Of a stretch of 13,133 nt of DNA, positions 7,192 through 13,133 are shown piece by piece. How positions within the stretch are numbered: the first letter of the stretch is position 1; each line of letters starts with the position of its first letter. The notes beneath the pieces were generated by a model. It was not told where the DNA came from. It did no database searches and saw nothing but the letters and a program-made list of their open reading frames with translations. Made by a program: the position numbers and the translations under genes. The DNA lies in the NCBI GenBank assembly GCA_007132365.1, contig SLOS01000110.1, positions 1-13,133 of the forward strand. The letters are read 5' to 3'. Origin of the DNA: Bacteroidales bacterium (GTDB lineage: Bacteria; Bacteroidota; Bacteroidia; Bacteroidales; PUMT01).

Positions 7192-7953
7192 ATGTTTCCA
7201 ACCAACAGTAAGCGCCGGGATATGAGAGCTAAATCTTTCCTCTTCTTTTTTCTTTTTATCATTTTCTCCTTGACGGTCCGCGCCCAGGCCTGGAGGGCAA
7301 CCCCCTGGGAGCTGCAGCTGGGTATCGGGGCAGCTAACTATTTTGGTGATATTGGAGGCACCGCCGATGAAAACAACTGGTACGGTGTAAAGGACCTGGA
7401 AATTTTTCAGACTCGCCTCAGCGGGGCCGGCCTTCTGAGATATAATTACAGCGAGCGAATTTCCTTCAGTGGAAAATTTGCTCTTGGTTGGCTCAGTGGT
7501 GATGACGAGGGAGGCAGAAATGAGGGCCGTGAATATACTTTCAACACCTTCTTCCTTGAACCCTCCGGCAGGGTTGAGTTTTTTATTTTAAGGGACCTGC
7601 TGGGAGCCAGAGGGGTAGACAGGAGGGGACTGGTACGGAATTATGCTACTGTTTCTGCTTATATATTTGGTGGTGCAGGAGCTGTTTTTTATTCGGTTCA
7701 TCCAAATGACAAGCTGCAGGCCCGGCAGGAAAGGGACAATATTCAGCACGGATTCGTGACTATGGTATTGCCGGCAGGTGCCGGTGTTAAGTTCGGGATA
7801 ATGAATACCGTGGATTTAGGTTTTGAGATAGGAGGAAGATATGCCCTTAATGATTATCTCGATGGTTTCACAAGCCGCTTCTCCTCGGCAAATGACATCT
7901 ATTACATCACTACAGTTAACCTGGTATACAGGCTCGAGGCAATTAGAAGATAA
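7192..7953 (+). CDS. Outer membrane beta-barrel protein, DUF6089-like
   Basis: A 253-aa secreted protein with a signal peptide: basic start, a Phe-rich core (SFLFFFLFIIFSLTV), and a probable signal peptidase I site after RAQA (residue 33). The mature part starts with WELQLGIGAANYFGDIGG, typical of the DUF6089/OmpA-like small barrels of Bacteroidota, and continues with alternating aromatic/polar strands, for example ISFSGKFALGWLSGD, VDLGFEIGGRYAL, and a last strand YYITTVNLVYRLE. It should sit in the outer membrane; the function of the family is unknown. The coordinates use the first ATG; ATG at 7222 (MRAKSF) would give a more usual signal-peptide n-region and may be the real start. The lipoprotein gene starts 23 bp downstream, so the two are probably one operon. 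Confidence 0.85.
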   Translation: MFPTNSKRRDMRAKSFLFFFLFIIFSLTVRAQAWRATPWELQLGIGAANYFGDIGGTADENNWYGVKDLEIFQTRLSGAGLLRYNYSERISFSGKFALGWLSGDDEGGRNEGREYTFNTFFLEPSGRVEFFILRDLLGARGVDRRGLVRNYATVSAYIFGGAGAVFYSVHPNDKLQARQERDNIQHGFVTMVLPAGAGVKFGIMNTVDLGFEIGGRYALNDYLDGFTSRFSSANDIYYITTVNLVYRLEAIRR

Positions 7954-7976
7954 CAAACAATTCTTTTGTCATAATT

Positions 7977-10214
7977 ATGGTAAACATTTATCCCAATAAA
8001 AAAAGTTGGCCGGTAGTGCTGATTTTTTTGCTGGTCCTTGCAAACGCCTGCAGGGTATTTGAGCATCCTCTTATATTGACTCTCGAGGTTGAAGATGTAA
8101 CGCACAACCAGGCAACGGCAGCAGGTCATGTAATAGATGACGGAGGGAGGGAGGTAACTGTGCGCGGACTGGTTTGGGGGGATGCTCCTGATCCGGATCT
8201 TGAGAACCATATTGGGATGATTGAGGAGGGTGAGGGAACAGGTATCTTCAGCGGCCGGTTGACCGGGCTTACACCGAATACCACCTATTATGTGAGGGCA
8301 TTTGCCACAAACAGAGAAGGTACTTCCTACGGAGATTATGTTCAATTTACAACTGAACCGGCCACTCCTGATGTGGCAACTTCCGATATAACCGGGATAG
8401 AACCAACCAGGGCGGTATCTGGCGGCATCGTCAGGGATGACAGGGGAGAGGCTGTCACTGCCCGGGGTATCGTATGGAGCAGGGAAGTTAACCCAACCCT
8501 GGAAAACTATGATGGTATTACATCAGATGGTGAGGGGACGGGTACATTCAAGAGTGCTGTGACGGGCTTAAGGCACAGCACGGACTATCACGTGAGGGCC
8601 TATGCCACAAACAGCGTGGGAACCGCTTACGGGAGACAGATTTCCTTCACCACCAGTCCCCCCGAAGCTCCTTCGCTTACAACTGCTGAGATCACCTCTG
8701 TAAGGGCAGCATCTGCAGTTAGCGGGGGCAGGGTCATAAGCGACGGGGGTGCACCTGTTACTGCCCGCGGTGTTGTGGTAAGTACCAGTGAGGCACCTCA
8801 AATCGATGATTATGTCGGCATTACCAGGGACGGACAGGGACCCGGATCGTTTACCAGCATGATCATCGGTCTTGAGCACGGGACGCTTTACTACCTGCGG
8901 GCCTGGGCTACCAATGAAGGTGGTACGTCATATGGCAATCAGTTAAGCTTCGCCACACTTGAACCGGTTCCACCTCTTGTAAACCTGATCACGATATCTG
9001 ATATAGACGTCTTTACAGCCACCGGTGAGGTAAACGTTCAGGATGACGGAGGTGTTGATGTGACTGCACGGGGACTGGTATGGAGCAGAATTGATGATCC
9101 TGATATTGAAAATTACGAGGGTATCTCCACTGTCGGAGATGGGACAGGGGAATTTGCCGGTGAGCTGGAAAAGCTGAGGCCCGGAACGCGCTATTATGTT
9201 AAAGCCTGGGCTACCAACGAGGTTGGCACTGCCTATTCAAAACAGCTGCAATTCACCACTAAGGTCAATTTGCCTGTTGTTTCAACCGTAAATCTCATGG
9301 GATACACGATTAGTGCGGCACTTTTCAATAGCAGGGTAACTGACGACGGTGGTGATCCTGAAACTTACCGCGGCATGGTGATCGGCACTGCTGAGAATCC
9401 CGAGGTTGATAATTACGATTTTATCACCTATAATGGGGTGGGATGGGGTGATTACACATCTGAATTCACTGGATTGAAACCGGGCACCACCTATTATGCA
9501 AGGGCCTATGCCAGCAATGCTGCAGGTACCACATACGGACGCCAGGGCCGTTTCACCACAATTGAAGAGTGCGGATCGACGGTGGATTTCATCTACCGTG
9601 GGGAACCTGTCATCTACGGATCGGTGGAGAGTGCAGGGGGTGCATGCTGGATGGACCGTAATCTTGGCGCATCGCAGGTGGCTGGTTCATTTTACGACCG
9701 GGAATCATTTGGAGACCTTTACCAGTGGGGACGCCTGGAGGACGGGCATCAGGACAGGCGAAGCGGCACTACAACTAATCTGAGCGACAGTGACGTACCA
9801 GGACATGGTGATTTCATTATTTCTGAGTCTGACCCATTCGACTGGCGATTTCCTCAAAATGACAACCTCTGGAAGGGAGATGGCGGACGGAATGATGTAT
9901 GCCCTCCGGGATGGCGGCTGCCAACCTGGGAGGAATGGGATGAGGAGGTCAGCGACTGGGACAGGAAAAACCGGAGGGGTGCTTTCAACAGTTCGCTGAA
10001 GCTACCAGCTGCCGGACTGCGGTCAAACAATCAGAAACTCTTTGATATTGGCAGACGCGGTTATTACTGGGGCTCTGACGTCGACAGCATCTATACCGGC
10101 CTTCTTAACTTCAACCGCCGCTCAGCGATTGTGAATGTCAGCAGCCGTGCCGGTTCCAGAAGTGTGCGCTGCATAAGGCAGGAGGTACTCGCAGATATTG
10201 AATGGCTGCCCTGA
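7977..10214 (+). CDS. Lipoprotein with five FnIII-like repeats and FISUMP domain
   Basis: A 745-aa exported protein. The N-terminus has a hydrophobic segment (VVLIFLLVLANAC) with a plausible lipobox and Cys25 as lipidation site, so it is likely membrane-anchored. Five tandem fibronectin-III-like modules of about 97 residues follow at roughly 31-128, 131-227, 231-327, 332-428 and 434-528. Each has a DDGG(x)VTARGLVWS-like strand, a GEGTG turn, a G-L-x-P/H-G-T-x-Y-Y-V-R-A strand, ATN-x-x-GT-(A/S)YG, and ends in F(T/A)T. The C-terminal 200 residues form a FISUMP domain (Fibrobacter succinogenes major paralogous domain): WMDRNLGA, GDLYQWGR, CPPGWRLPTWEEW, and a final VRCIRQ, with four cysteines (532, 557, 642, 732) that may form disulfides. 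FISUMP proteins are surface or secreted and are abundant in Bacteroidota; the ligand is unknown. No C-terminal type IX sorting domain is seen. Confidence 0.9.
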   Translation: MVNIYPNKKSWPVVLIFLLVLANACRVFEHPLILTLEVEDVTHNQATAAGHVIDDGGREVTVRGLVWGDAPDPDLENHIGMIEEGEGTGIFSGRLTGLTPNTTYYVRAFATNREGTSYGDYVQFTTEPATPDVATSDITGIEPTRAVSGGIVRDDRGEAVTARGIVWSREVNPTLENYDGITSDGEGTGTFKSAVTGLRHSTDYHVRAYATNSVGTAYGRQISFTTSPPEAPSLTTAEITSVRAASAVSGGRVISDGGAPVTARGVVVSTSEAPQIDDYVGITRDGQGPGSFTSMIIGLEHGTLYYLRAWATNEGGTSYGNQLSFATLEPVPPLVNLITISDIDVFTATGEVNVQDDGGVDVTARGLVWSRIDDPDIENYEGISTVGDGTGEFAGELEKLRPGTRYYVKAWATNEVGTAYSKQLQFTTKVNLPVVSTVNLMGYTISAALFNSRVTDDGGDPETYRGMVIGTAENPEVDNYDFITYNGVGWGDYTSEFTGLKPGTTYYARAYASNAAGTTYGRQGRFTTIEECGSTVDFIYRGEPVIYGSVESAGGACWMDRNLGASQVAGSFYDRESFGDLYQWGRLEDGHQDRRSGTTTNLSDSDVPGHGDFIISESDPFDWRFPQNDNLWKGDGGRNDVCPPGWRLPTWEEWDEEVSDWDRKNRRGAFNSSLKLPAAGLRSNNQKLFDIGRRGYYWGSDVDSIYTGLLNFNRRSAIVNVSSRAGSRSVRCIRQEVLADIEWLP
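8067..9560 (+). repeat. Coding tandem repeats, five units of about 300 bp
   Basis: The DNA of the five fibronectin-III-like modules repeats with a period near 300 bp. Similarity is clear at protein level but partial at DNA level, so the array is old rather than recently amplified. Modules 1-4 keep the VTARG/VTVRG motif; module 5 has diverged (PETYRGMVIG) and sits next to the FISUMP domain. Confidence 0.8.
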
Positions 10215-10228
10215 GCCCGGGTTCAGGG
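10209..10228. terminator. Near-perfect palindrome at the lipoprotein stop
   Basis: CCCTGAGCCCGGGTTCAGGG spans the TGA stop and is palindromic except for one pair. It is GC-rich and could fold in RNA from either strand, serving the convergent pair lipoprotein (plus) and ribE (minus). There is no T-run directly after it on the plus strand. Confidence 0.4.
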
Positions 10229-10261
10229 AATTGATTGGTGCGGTATGAACGAGTCGTTTCC

Positions 10262-10277
10262 GGTGGTTTTTACCACC
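10262..10277. terminator. GGTGGT/ACCACC hairpin in the convergent gap
   Basis: A perfect 6-bp stem with a TTTT loop, between the two convergent stops. On the minus strand it lies about 60 bp after the ribE stop. It is probably a transcription end or processing element. The remaining gap, 10278-10338, shows nothing else. Confidence 0.35.
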
Positions 10278-10338
10278 CGGGTTATTTCCGGTACGGTCTT
10301 GCTGCCCGGTATGCATGAGGTCAGGTCTGCTGCACGGA

Positions 10339-10941
10339 TTATTTCTGTTCGGCCATGATCTGCCGCACGATCCTGGTTATATATTTTCCGATGATATCGA
10401 ATTCCAGGTTAACGACCGTGCCCGGTTTGATCTGGTGGAAATTTGTCACTTCGTAGGTGTAGGGGATAATGGCAACCTCAAACGACCTGTCTCTTGAGTT
10501 GACTACCGTCAGGCTCACCCCGTTCACCGAAACCGATCCCTTCTCAACGGTTATATTATCGCCCGCCGGCTCGTACTCAAACCGGAAGTACCAGCTGCCG
10601 TCCGCTTCCCTTACCTCAGTGCAAACAGCGGTCTGGTCCACATGCCCCTGCACGAAGTGGCCGTCCACCATCGAATCAGCTCTCAGACTGCGTTCAAGGT
10701 TAACTTTGGAGCCGATCTCCAGCAGTCCCAGATTCGACTTTTCCAGCGTCTCCTTAATGGCCGTAACGGTATATGATTTGTCATCTTTTCGCACCACAGT
10801 AAGGCAAACCCCGTTGTGTGAGATGCTCTGGTCGATCTTCAGCTCATCTACAAACGTGCATTCCATGGTAATATGGAGGTTGCTCTTTTCCTTTTCCAGC
10901 TTCACCACAGGGGCTGCTTCTTCAACGATTCCTGAAAACAT
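10339..10941 (-). CDS. ribE: Riboflavin synthase, alpha chain
   Basis: Dismutates two molecules of 6,7-dimethyl-8-ribityllumazine to riboflavin and the pyrimidinedione precursor, the last step of riboflavin synthesis. The 200-aa product starts with the hallmark MFSGIVE. It consists of two lumazine-binding barrels in tandem: the first has SHNGVCLTV (about residues 41-49), the second SVNGVSLTV. The conserved segment ADSMVDGHFVQGHVD lies between them. The length is normal and all motifs are intact. It is monocistronic here: a 25-bp repeat array separates it from the upstream sulfur genes, and the downstream neighbour is convergent. No FMN riboswitch features are seen in front of it. The symbol ribC is also used for this enzyme in some species. 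Confidence 0.97.
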   Translation of the reverse strand: MFSGIVEEAAPVVKLEKEKSNLHITMECTFVDELKIDQSISHNGVCLTVVRKDDKSYTVTAIKETLEKSNLGLLEIGSKVNLERSLRADSMVDGHFVQGHVDQTAVCTEVREADGSWYFRFEYEPAGDNITVEKGSVSVNGVSLTVVNSRDRSFEVAIIPYTYEVTNFHQIKPGTVVNLEFDIIGKYITRIVRQIMAEQK

Positions 10942-10969
10942 AATGGTCAGATTTTAGATTTTTAATCCT

Positions 10970-11000
10970 TAAAAATACAGAAAAAACCAGCCACCACCAA
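10970..11000 (-). promoter_or_regulatory. Probable ribE promoter
   Basis: On the minus strand TTG (11000-10998) is followed after 20 bp by TATTTTTA (10977-10970), one mismatch from TAnnTTTG. Spacing is ideal for Bacteroidota, and the start would give a leader of about 22 nt before the ribE ATG. Confidence 0.4.
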
Positions 11001-11072
11001 TAAGCCAGATCATACAATGAAAATCAAAAGTTCCCTGGCCCTCAGAGGAAAGGCCTGGTAGTCCTGCCTGCT

Positions 11073-11147
11073 CAGTCCTGGCAGCCCGGTTAGTGGACAG
11101 TCCTGCCAGCCCGGTTAGCGGACAGGTCTCACAGCCCGGGCAGCGGA
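11073..11147. repeat. Three 25-bp tandem units between ribE and the sulfur genes
   Basis: Units at 11073-11097, 11098-11122 and 11123-11147. The first two differ at two positions (TCCTGGCAG/TCCTGCCAG and TAGTGGA/TAGCGGA); the third is more diverged and contains the palindrome GCCCGGGC. All are GC-rich, unlike the surrounding intergenic DNA. The array lies after the stop of the DsrE-like gene and before the ribE promoter. A 25-bp period does not keep a reading frame, so it is not coding. Confidence 0.75.
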
Positions 11148-11170
11148 CAAATTTTGTCGTAAGCTTCGTG

Positions 11171-11674
11171 TCAGGTGAAAATTATCTGAGTACCCTCACC
11201 GCCGCACATGCCGTAAAAATCGCCTACGGTCAGGACGCCGCTGCAGTCTTCCCACAGATCTCCTTCACTTAGCTTGAACATATCCATAGCCAGTTTACAG
11301 GCGTAAATCTCGCCACCTCCGGCGGTGATCATTTCAAGGAACTCGTCAACCGGGGGGATGTCAAGCTTTTCCATCTGACTTTTCATCATTGCCGAAACAC
11401 CCGCTTCCACGCCCGGCAACATGCCGAGAACAGACGGGAATGGCAGTCCGCCCGGCATACGCATGGCCGGATTCCCCACGGTACCGGTATGGATTTTATT
11501 CATCTGCTTTTTTGTTATGGCATCCAATCCGAAAAAGGTGAAAAACACTTTTGCCTCGATACCCTCCATAACAGCCCCATTGGCAAGCACCAGTGTTGCA
11601 TATACATCTTCTATGGTCCCCTTGGCGCATATTATACATACCTTCTTTAAAGGCTTTTCATCATTATTTTTCAT
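11171..11674 (-). CDS. DsrE/DsrF-family sulfur-relay protein (DsrE2-like)
   Basis: A 167-aa protein of the DsrE/DsrF/DrsH superfamily. The N-terminal strand and helix read KKVCIICAKGTIEDVYATLVLANGA, followed by KVFFTFFGLDAI. A central segment rich in Gly, Pro and Met (NPAMRMPGGLPFPSVLGM) is typical of the longer DsrE2 type. The conserved sulfur-binding cysteine lies in GGGEIYACKLAMDMF (Cys126); others are Cys13, Cys16, Cys144 and Cys157. DsrE2 proteins accept and pass on persulfide sulfur, often with TusA or rhodanese partners. It is the last gene of a minus-strand group: the TusE/DsrC-like gene ends 18 bp upstream. DsrE2 is sometimes membrane-attached; no clear transmembrane helix is present here. 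Confidence 0.85.
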   Translation of the reverse strand: MKNNDEKPLKKVCIICAKGTIEDVYATLVLANGAVMEGIEAKVFFTFFGLDAITKKQMNKIHTGTVGNPAMRMPGGLPFPSVLGMLPGVEAGVSAMMKSQMEKLDIPPVDEFLEMITAGGGEIYACKLAMDMFKLSEGDLWEDCSGVLTVGDFYGMCGGEGTQIIFT

Positions 11675-11692
11675 AATTCTCTGAATTCAGGG

Positions 11693-12004
11693 TTACACGC
11701 AACTTGCAGGTTTGGGTATTCCGGCAATTTTCGACGAATACTTCAGCGGTCCTCCCGGAAACAACCCATAGAGTCCCTTGATATCGGTAATGCCCGATTT
11801 ACCTACTTTACGTATTGTTAGAGGTACTCCCGAGGTGTATTGCTCACGCAGAAAGTCTATAACCTCAAAATGCTTATCTGTCAGTGAGATTCCAATCTCC
11901 GATGCAATTTCACCGGCAATCTCTCTGTTCCATTGGTCGGGGTTTTGCAGGTAACCCTCATTGTCCACTTCCACATTTGTTCCTGCAATTGTTTTCTGTG
12001 CCAT
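11693..12004 (-). CDS. TusE/DsrC-family protein with a single conserved cysteine
   Basis: A 103-aa small sulfur-carrier-type protein. It begins MAQKTIAGTNVEVDNEGYL and has DQWNREIAGEIASEIGI, LTDKHFEVIDFLREQY and the C-terminal arm GLYGLFPGGPLKYSSKIAGI followed by PKPASCV. The penultimate Cys102 (CysA) is present. The second redox cysteine of true DsrC (CysB, 11 residues earlier) is Ser91, so the trisulfide chemistry of dissimilatory sulfite reduction is not possible; the pattern is that of TusE-type members, which carry one persulfide. The start at 12004 matches the family; an ATG at 12076 would add a 24-residue extension that overlaps the upstream DUF1641 gene and does not look conserved. 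Neighbours are DUF1641 (13 bp upstream) and DsrE (18 bp downstream). No Dsr reductase is in the window. Confidence 0.9.
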   Translation of the reverse strand: MAQKTIAGTNVEVDNEGYLQNPDQWNREIAGEIASEIGISLTDKHFEVIDFLREQYTSGVPLTIRKVGKSGITDIKGLYGLFPGGPLKYSSKIAGIPKPASCV

Positions 12005-12017
12005 AGTTATTATTTGT

Positions 12018-12434
12018 TTAAGGATTATTTTTATTTGATTGAGCCAGCTTTTTGATATAGGTAACAAGAAATCCAAGGGCTGATTTCATTTCCGGACTGT
12101 TCATCTCACGCATTGTTTTCCAGATTGAATATTTCGGAATATCCTCCTGTTCGGACATGCTTGTAAGAAGTGCCAGTGCCCTGTTTAAATGCCCAATATT
12201 CTTGAGAAGGTTCACACCAATTTCCGAGATCTCATCCGTGTCAATCTCAACTTCCCTTTTTTCCAGTTCAGCCACTGAGCAGTTGTAAATATCTTTACCA
12301 ATAAGTGACAGGTCGGAGAGGAGGTCATCGGTCATTTCCGATCTCAGCCTTTGCTGGTTGACATACCCAAGTACCAGGTCAAGTTTATTTTCCAGCCGCT
12401 CCATCCTGGCAATCATATTTTCATTATTATTCAT
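12018..12434 (-). CDS. DUF1641 domain protein
   Basis: A 138-aa, probably helical protein. An N-terminal coiled coil (about residues 7-30, MIARMERLENKLDLVLGYV) precedes helical segments and the C-terminal DUF1641 motif KYSIWKTMREMNSPEMKSALGFL. DUF1641 genes are often found next to sulfide:quinone reductase-like flavoproteins or formate dehydrogenases; the molecular role is not established. Here it lies between an SQR-like gene and sulfur carriers, so it may be a membrane-side adaptor of that system (inference). It has one cysteine (Cys52) in IYNCSVAEL. No signal peptide or membrane helix is present. Confidence 0.8.
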   Translation of the reverse strand: MNNNENMIARMERLENKLDLVLGYVNQQRLRSEMTDDLLSDLSLIGKDIYNCSVAELEKREVEIDTDEISEIGVNLLKNIGHLNRALALLTSMSEQEDIPKYSIWKTMREMNSPEMKSALGFLVTYIKKLAQSNKNNP

Positions 12435-12453
12435 CGGTATAAAGTATAGTTAT

Positions 12454-12486
12454 CAAATTTTTAAAATCTGGGATATATTCACAAAA
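12454..12486 (-). promoter_or_regulatory. Possible promoter of the DUF1641-TusE-DsrE group
   Basis: On the minus strand TTTTG (12486-12482) is followed after 20 bp by AAAATTTG (12461-12454), one mismatch from TAnnTTTG. The start site would be only about 13 nt before the ATG, a short leader. It would let the three carrier genes be expressed separately from the SQR-like gene. Confidence 0.3.
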
Positions 12487-12527
12487 CTGTTACTAAGTAT
12501 TTCAATATTTTTATTTATCAGGTAATT

Positions 12528-12660
12528 ATCATAATGCTGTATAAACAGTAGATTATTAGCATAATGCGGTATTAGCAGGTAGTTGCATGATCAGTTAATT
12601 ATTATCATAATGCGGTATTAACAGGTAATTAATATCATAACATGGTTTTATCAGTAATAA
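12528..12660. repeat. Four AT-rich repeats of about 30 bp between sqr-like gene and DUF1641
   Basis: Units begin with A(T/G)CATAAtgcgG at 12528, 12558, 12604 and 12634, with spacings 30, 46 and 30. The second and third share CATAATGCGGTATTA and CAGGTA. The 46-bp step holds an extra 16 bp. The last unit runs into the stop of the SQR-like gene. The array fills the 3' part of a 226-bp gap that holds no gene. Confidence 0.65.
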
Positions 12661-13133
12661 TCAGGTTAAAACTTTCCGTTTTCCCGCCATGCTCATTTCC
12701 GATTCAATCGGCATTTCCTTCCCTTTCAGTAGGATATGCCAGTAGATCCATCTGAAGATAAGCTTTCCGTAATGATTGATACGCGTGTTCCTGAGCAGGC
12801 CGAACGGACCCAGTCCCGGTAAAGGAAAGGTGCCGGGCAGCGGCTCGGTATCGTAGTTGAAATCTATCAGCGCGCCTTTACCATATCCGGTCTCTATGTA
12901 ACAATTGGCGTGGCCGTCGAAACTGGCCGTCATGGGCCTGCCCTCAATAAGGCTTAGAAGATTTTCAAACGCTATGTCTGCCGCAAAATGTGCCACTGAA
13001 CCTGCCTTCGATGTTGGCAGATCTGCAGCATCACCCACCACAAAAATATTTTCATGGTTTTTTGATTGCAGGGTATGCTTGTCGGTCGGCACGAAATTCA
13101 TATCGTCACCCAGTCCGCTCCTTTCAATAAGCT
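12661..13133 (-). CDS. Sulfide:quinone reductase-like FAD oxidoreductase, C-terminal part
   Basis: The frame is open to the right edge, so only the last 157 residues or so are seen; the ATG at 13101 is internal. The start of the fragment, LIERSGLGDD-MNFVPTDKHTLQS, and the FAD-binding motif IFVVGDAADLPTSKAGSVAHF match the SQR/FCC flavoprotein family. A conserved ANCYIETGYGKGALIDFNYD and a C-terminal amphipathic stretch GKLIFRWIYWHILLKGKEMP, likely for membrane attachment, follow. SQR oxidises sulfide to polysulfide or persulfide and reduces quinone at the cytoplasmic membrane. The redox cysteines of the N-terminal part are outside the window, so activity on sulfide is inferred from family and from the sulfur-carrier genes downstream. 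Confidence 0.88.
   Translation of the reverse strand, partial: LIERSGLGDDMNFVPTDKHTLQSKNHENIFVVGDAADLPTSKAGSVAHFAADIAFENLLSLIEGRPMTASFDGHANCYIETGYGKGALIDFNYDTEPLPGTFPLPGLGPFGLLRNTRINHYGKLIFRWIYWHILLKGKEMPIESEMSMAGKRKVLT

Noticed and set aside
10942..11072. FMN riboswitch upstream of ribE
   Set aside because: The conserved RFN sequence blocks are missing, and the predicted promoter leaves only a 22-nt leader.
12005..12076. 24-residue N-terminal extension of the TusE/DsrC-like protein
   Set aside because: It overlaps the end of the DUF1641 gene and is not part of the family; MAQKTIAGTN at 12004 is the normal start.
12528..12660. CRISPR array
   Set aside because: Units are degenerate, adjacent and irregular (30/46/30), with no unique spacers and no cas genes nearby.

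Overview
The window looks like chromosomal DNA of a Bacteroidota bacterium, probably an environmental member of the Bacteroidales/Marinilabiliales side of the phylum. The evidence is a type 2 IleRS followed by a DksA/TraR-like gene, an UpxY-type NusG paralogue, a DUF6089-like outer membrane barrel, a lipoprotein ending in a FISUMP domain, AT-rich ribosome-binding regions, and several matches to the Bacteroidota promoter (TTG at -33, TAnnTTTG at -7). The exact genus cannot be read from the sequence.

Layout. Positions 1-4860 are on the minus strand: the N-terminus of a DksA/TraR-like zinc-finger regulator, ileS with its own -7 box, and a membrane sensor histidine kinase with no response regulator beside it. 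Directly in front of the kinase lies a 96-bp array of four degenerate 24-bp units. It can be read as a 32-codon ORF of four octapeptides whose stop overlaps the kinase start as ATGA. Positions 4860-6870 are on the plus strand: a promoter and leader, an UpxY/RfaH-like antiterminator, and a CelD/FemAB-like acetyltransferase. No other polysaccharide gene is present, so this may be the remnant of an exopolysaccharide locus. A gene-poor AT-rich stretch of about 350 bp follows. Positions 7192-10214 (plus) hold a short two-gene unit for the cell envelope: an outer membrane barrel and a lipoprotein with five fibronectin-III-like repeats and a C-terminal FISUMP domain. A convergent junction with hairpins separates it from ribE (minus).

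Positions 11171-13133 (minus) form a sulfur gene cluster, read in the order sulfide:quinone-reductase-like flavoprotein (partial), DUF1641 protein, TusE/DsrC-like single-cysteine carrier, DsrE-family protein. The likely logic is sulfide oxidation at the membrane followed by relay of the persulfide through cysteine carriers. No TusA, rhodanese or dissimilatory sulfite reductase is visible in this window.

Most distinctive observations: the permuted GXHH signature in IleRS (linked in the literature to mupirocin hyper-resistance), the octapeptide-repeat leader ORF coupled to the kinase, the single-cysteine DsrC-like protein beside DUF1641 and DsrE, and three unrelated short repeat arrays (24, 25 and about 30 bp) in intergenic DNA.
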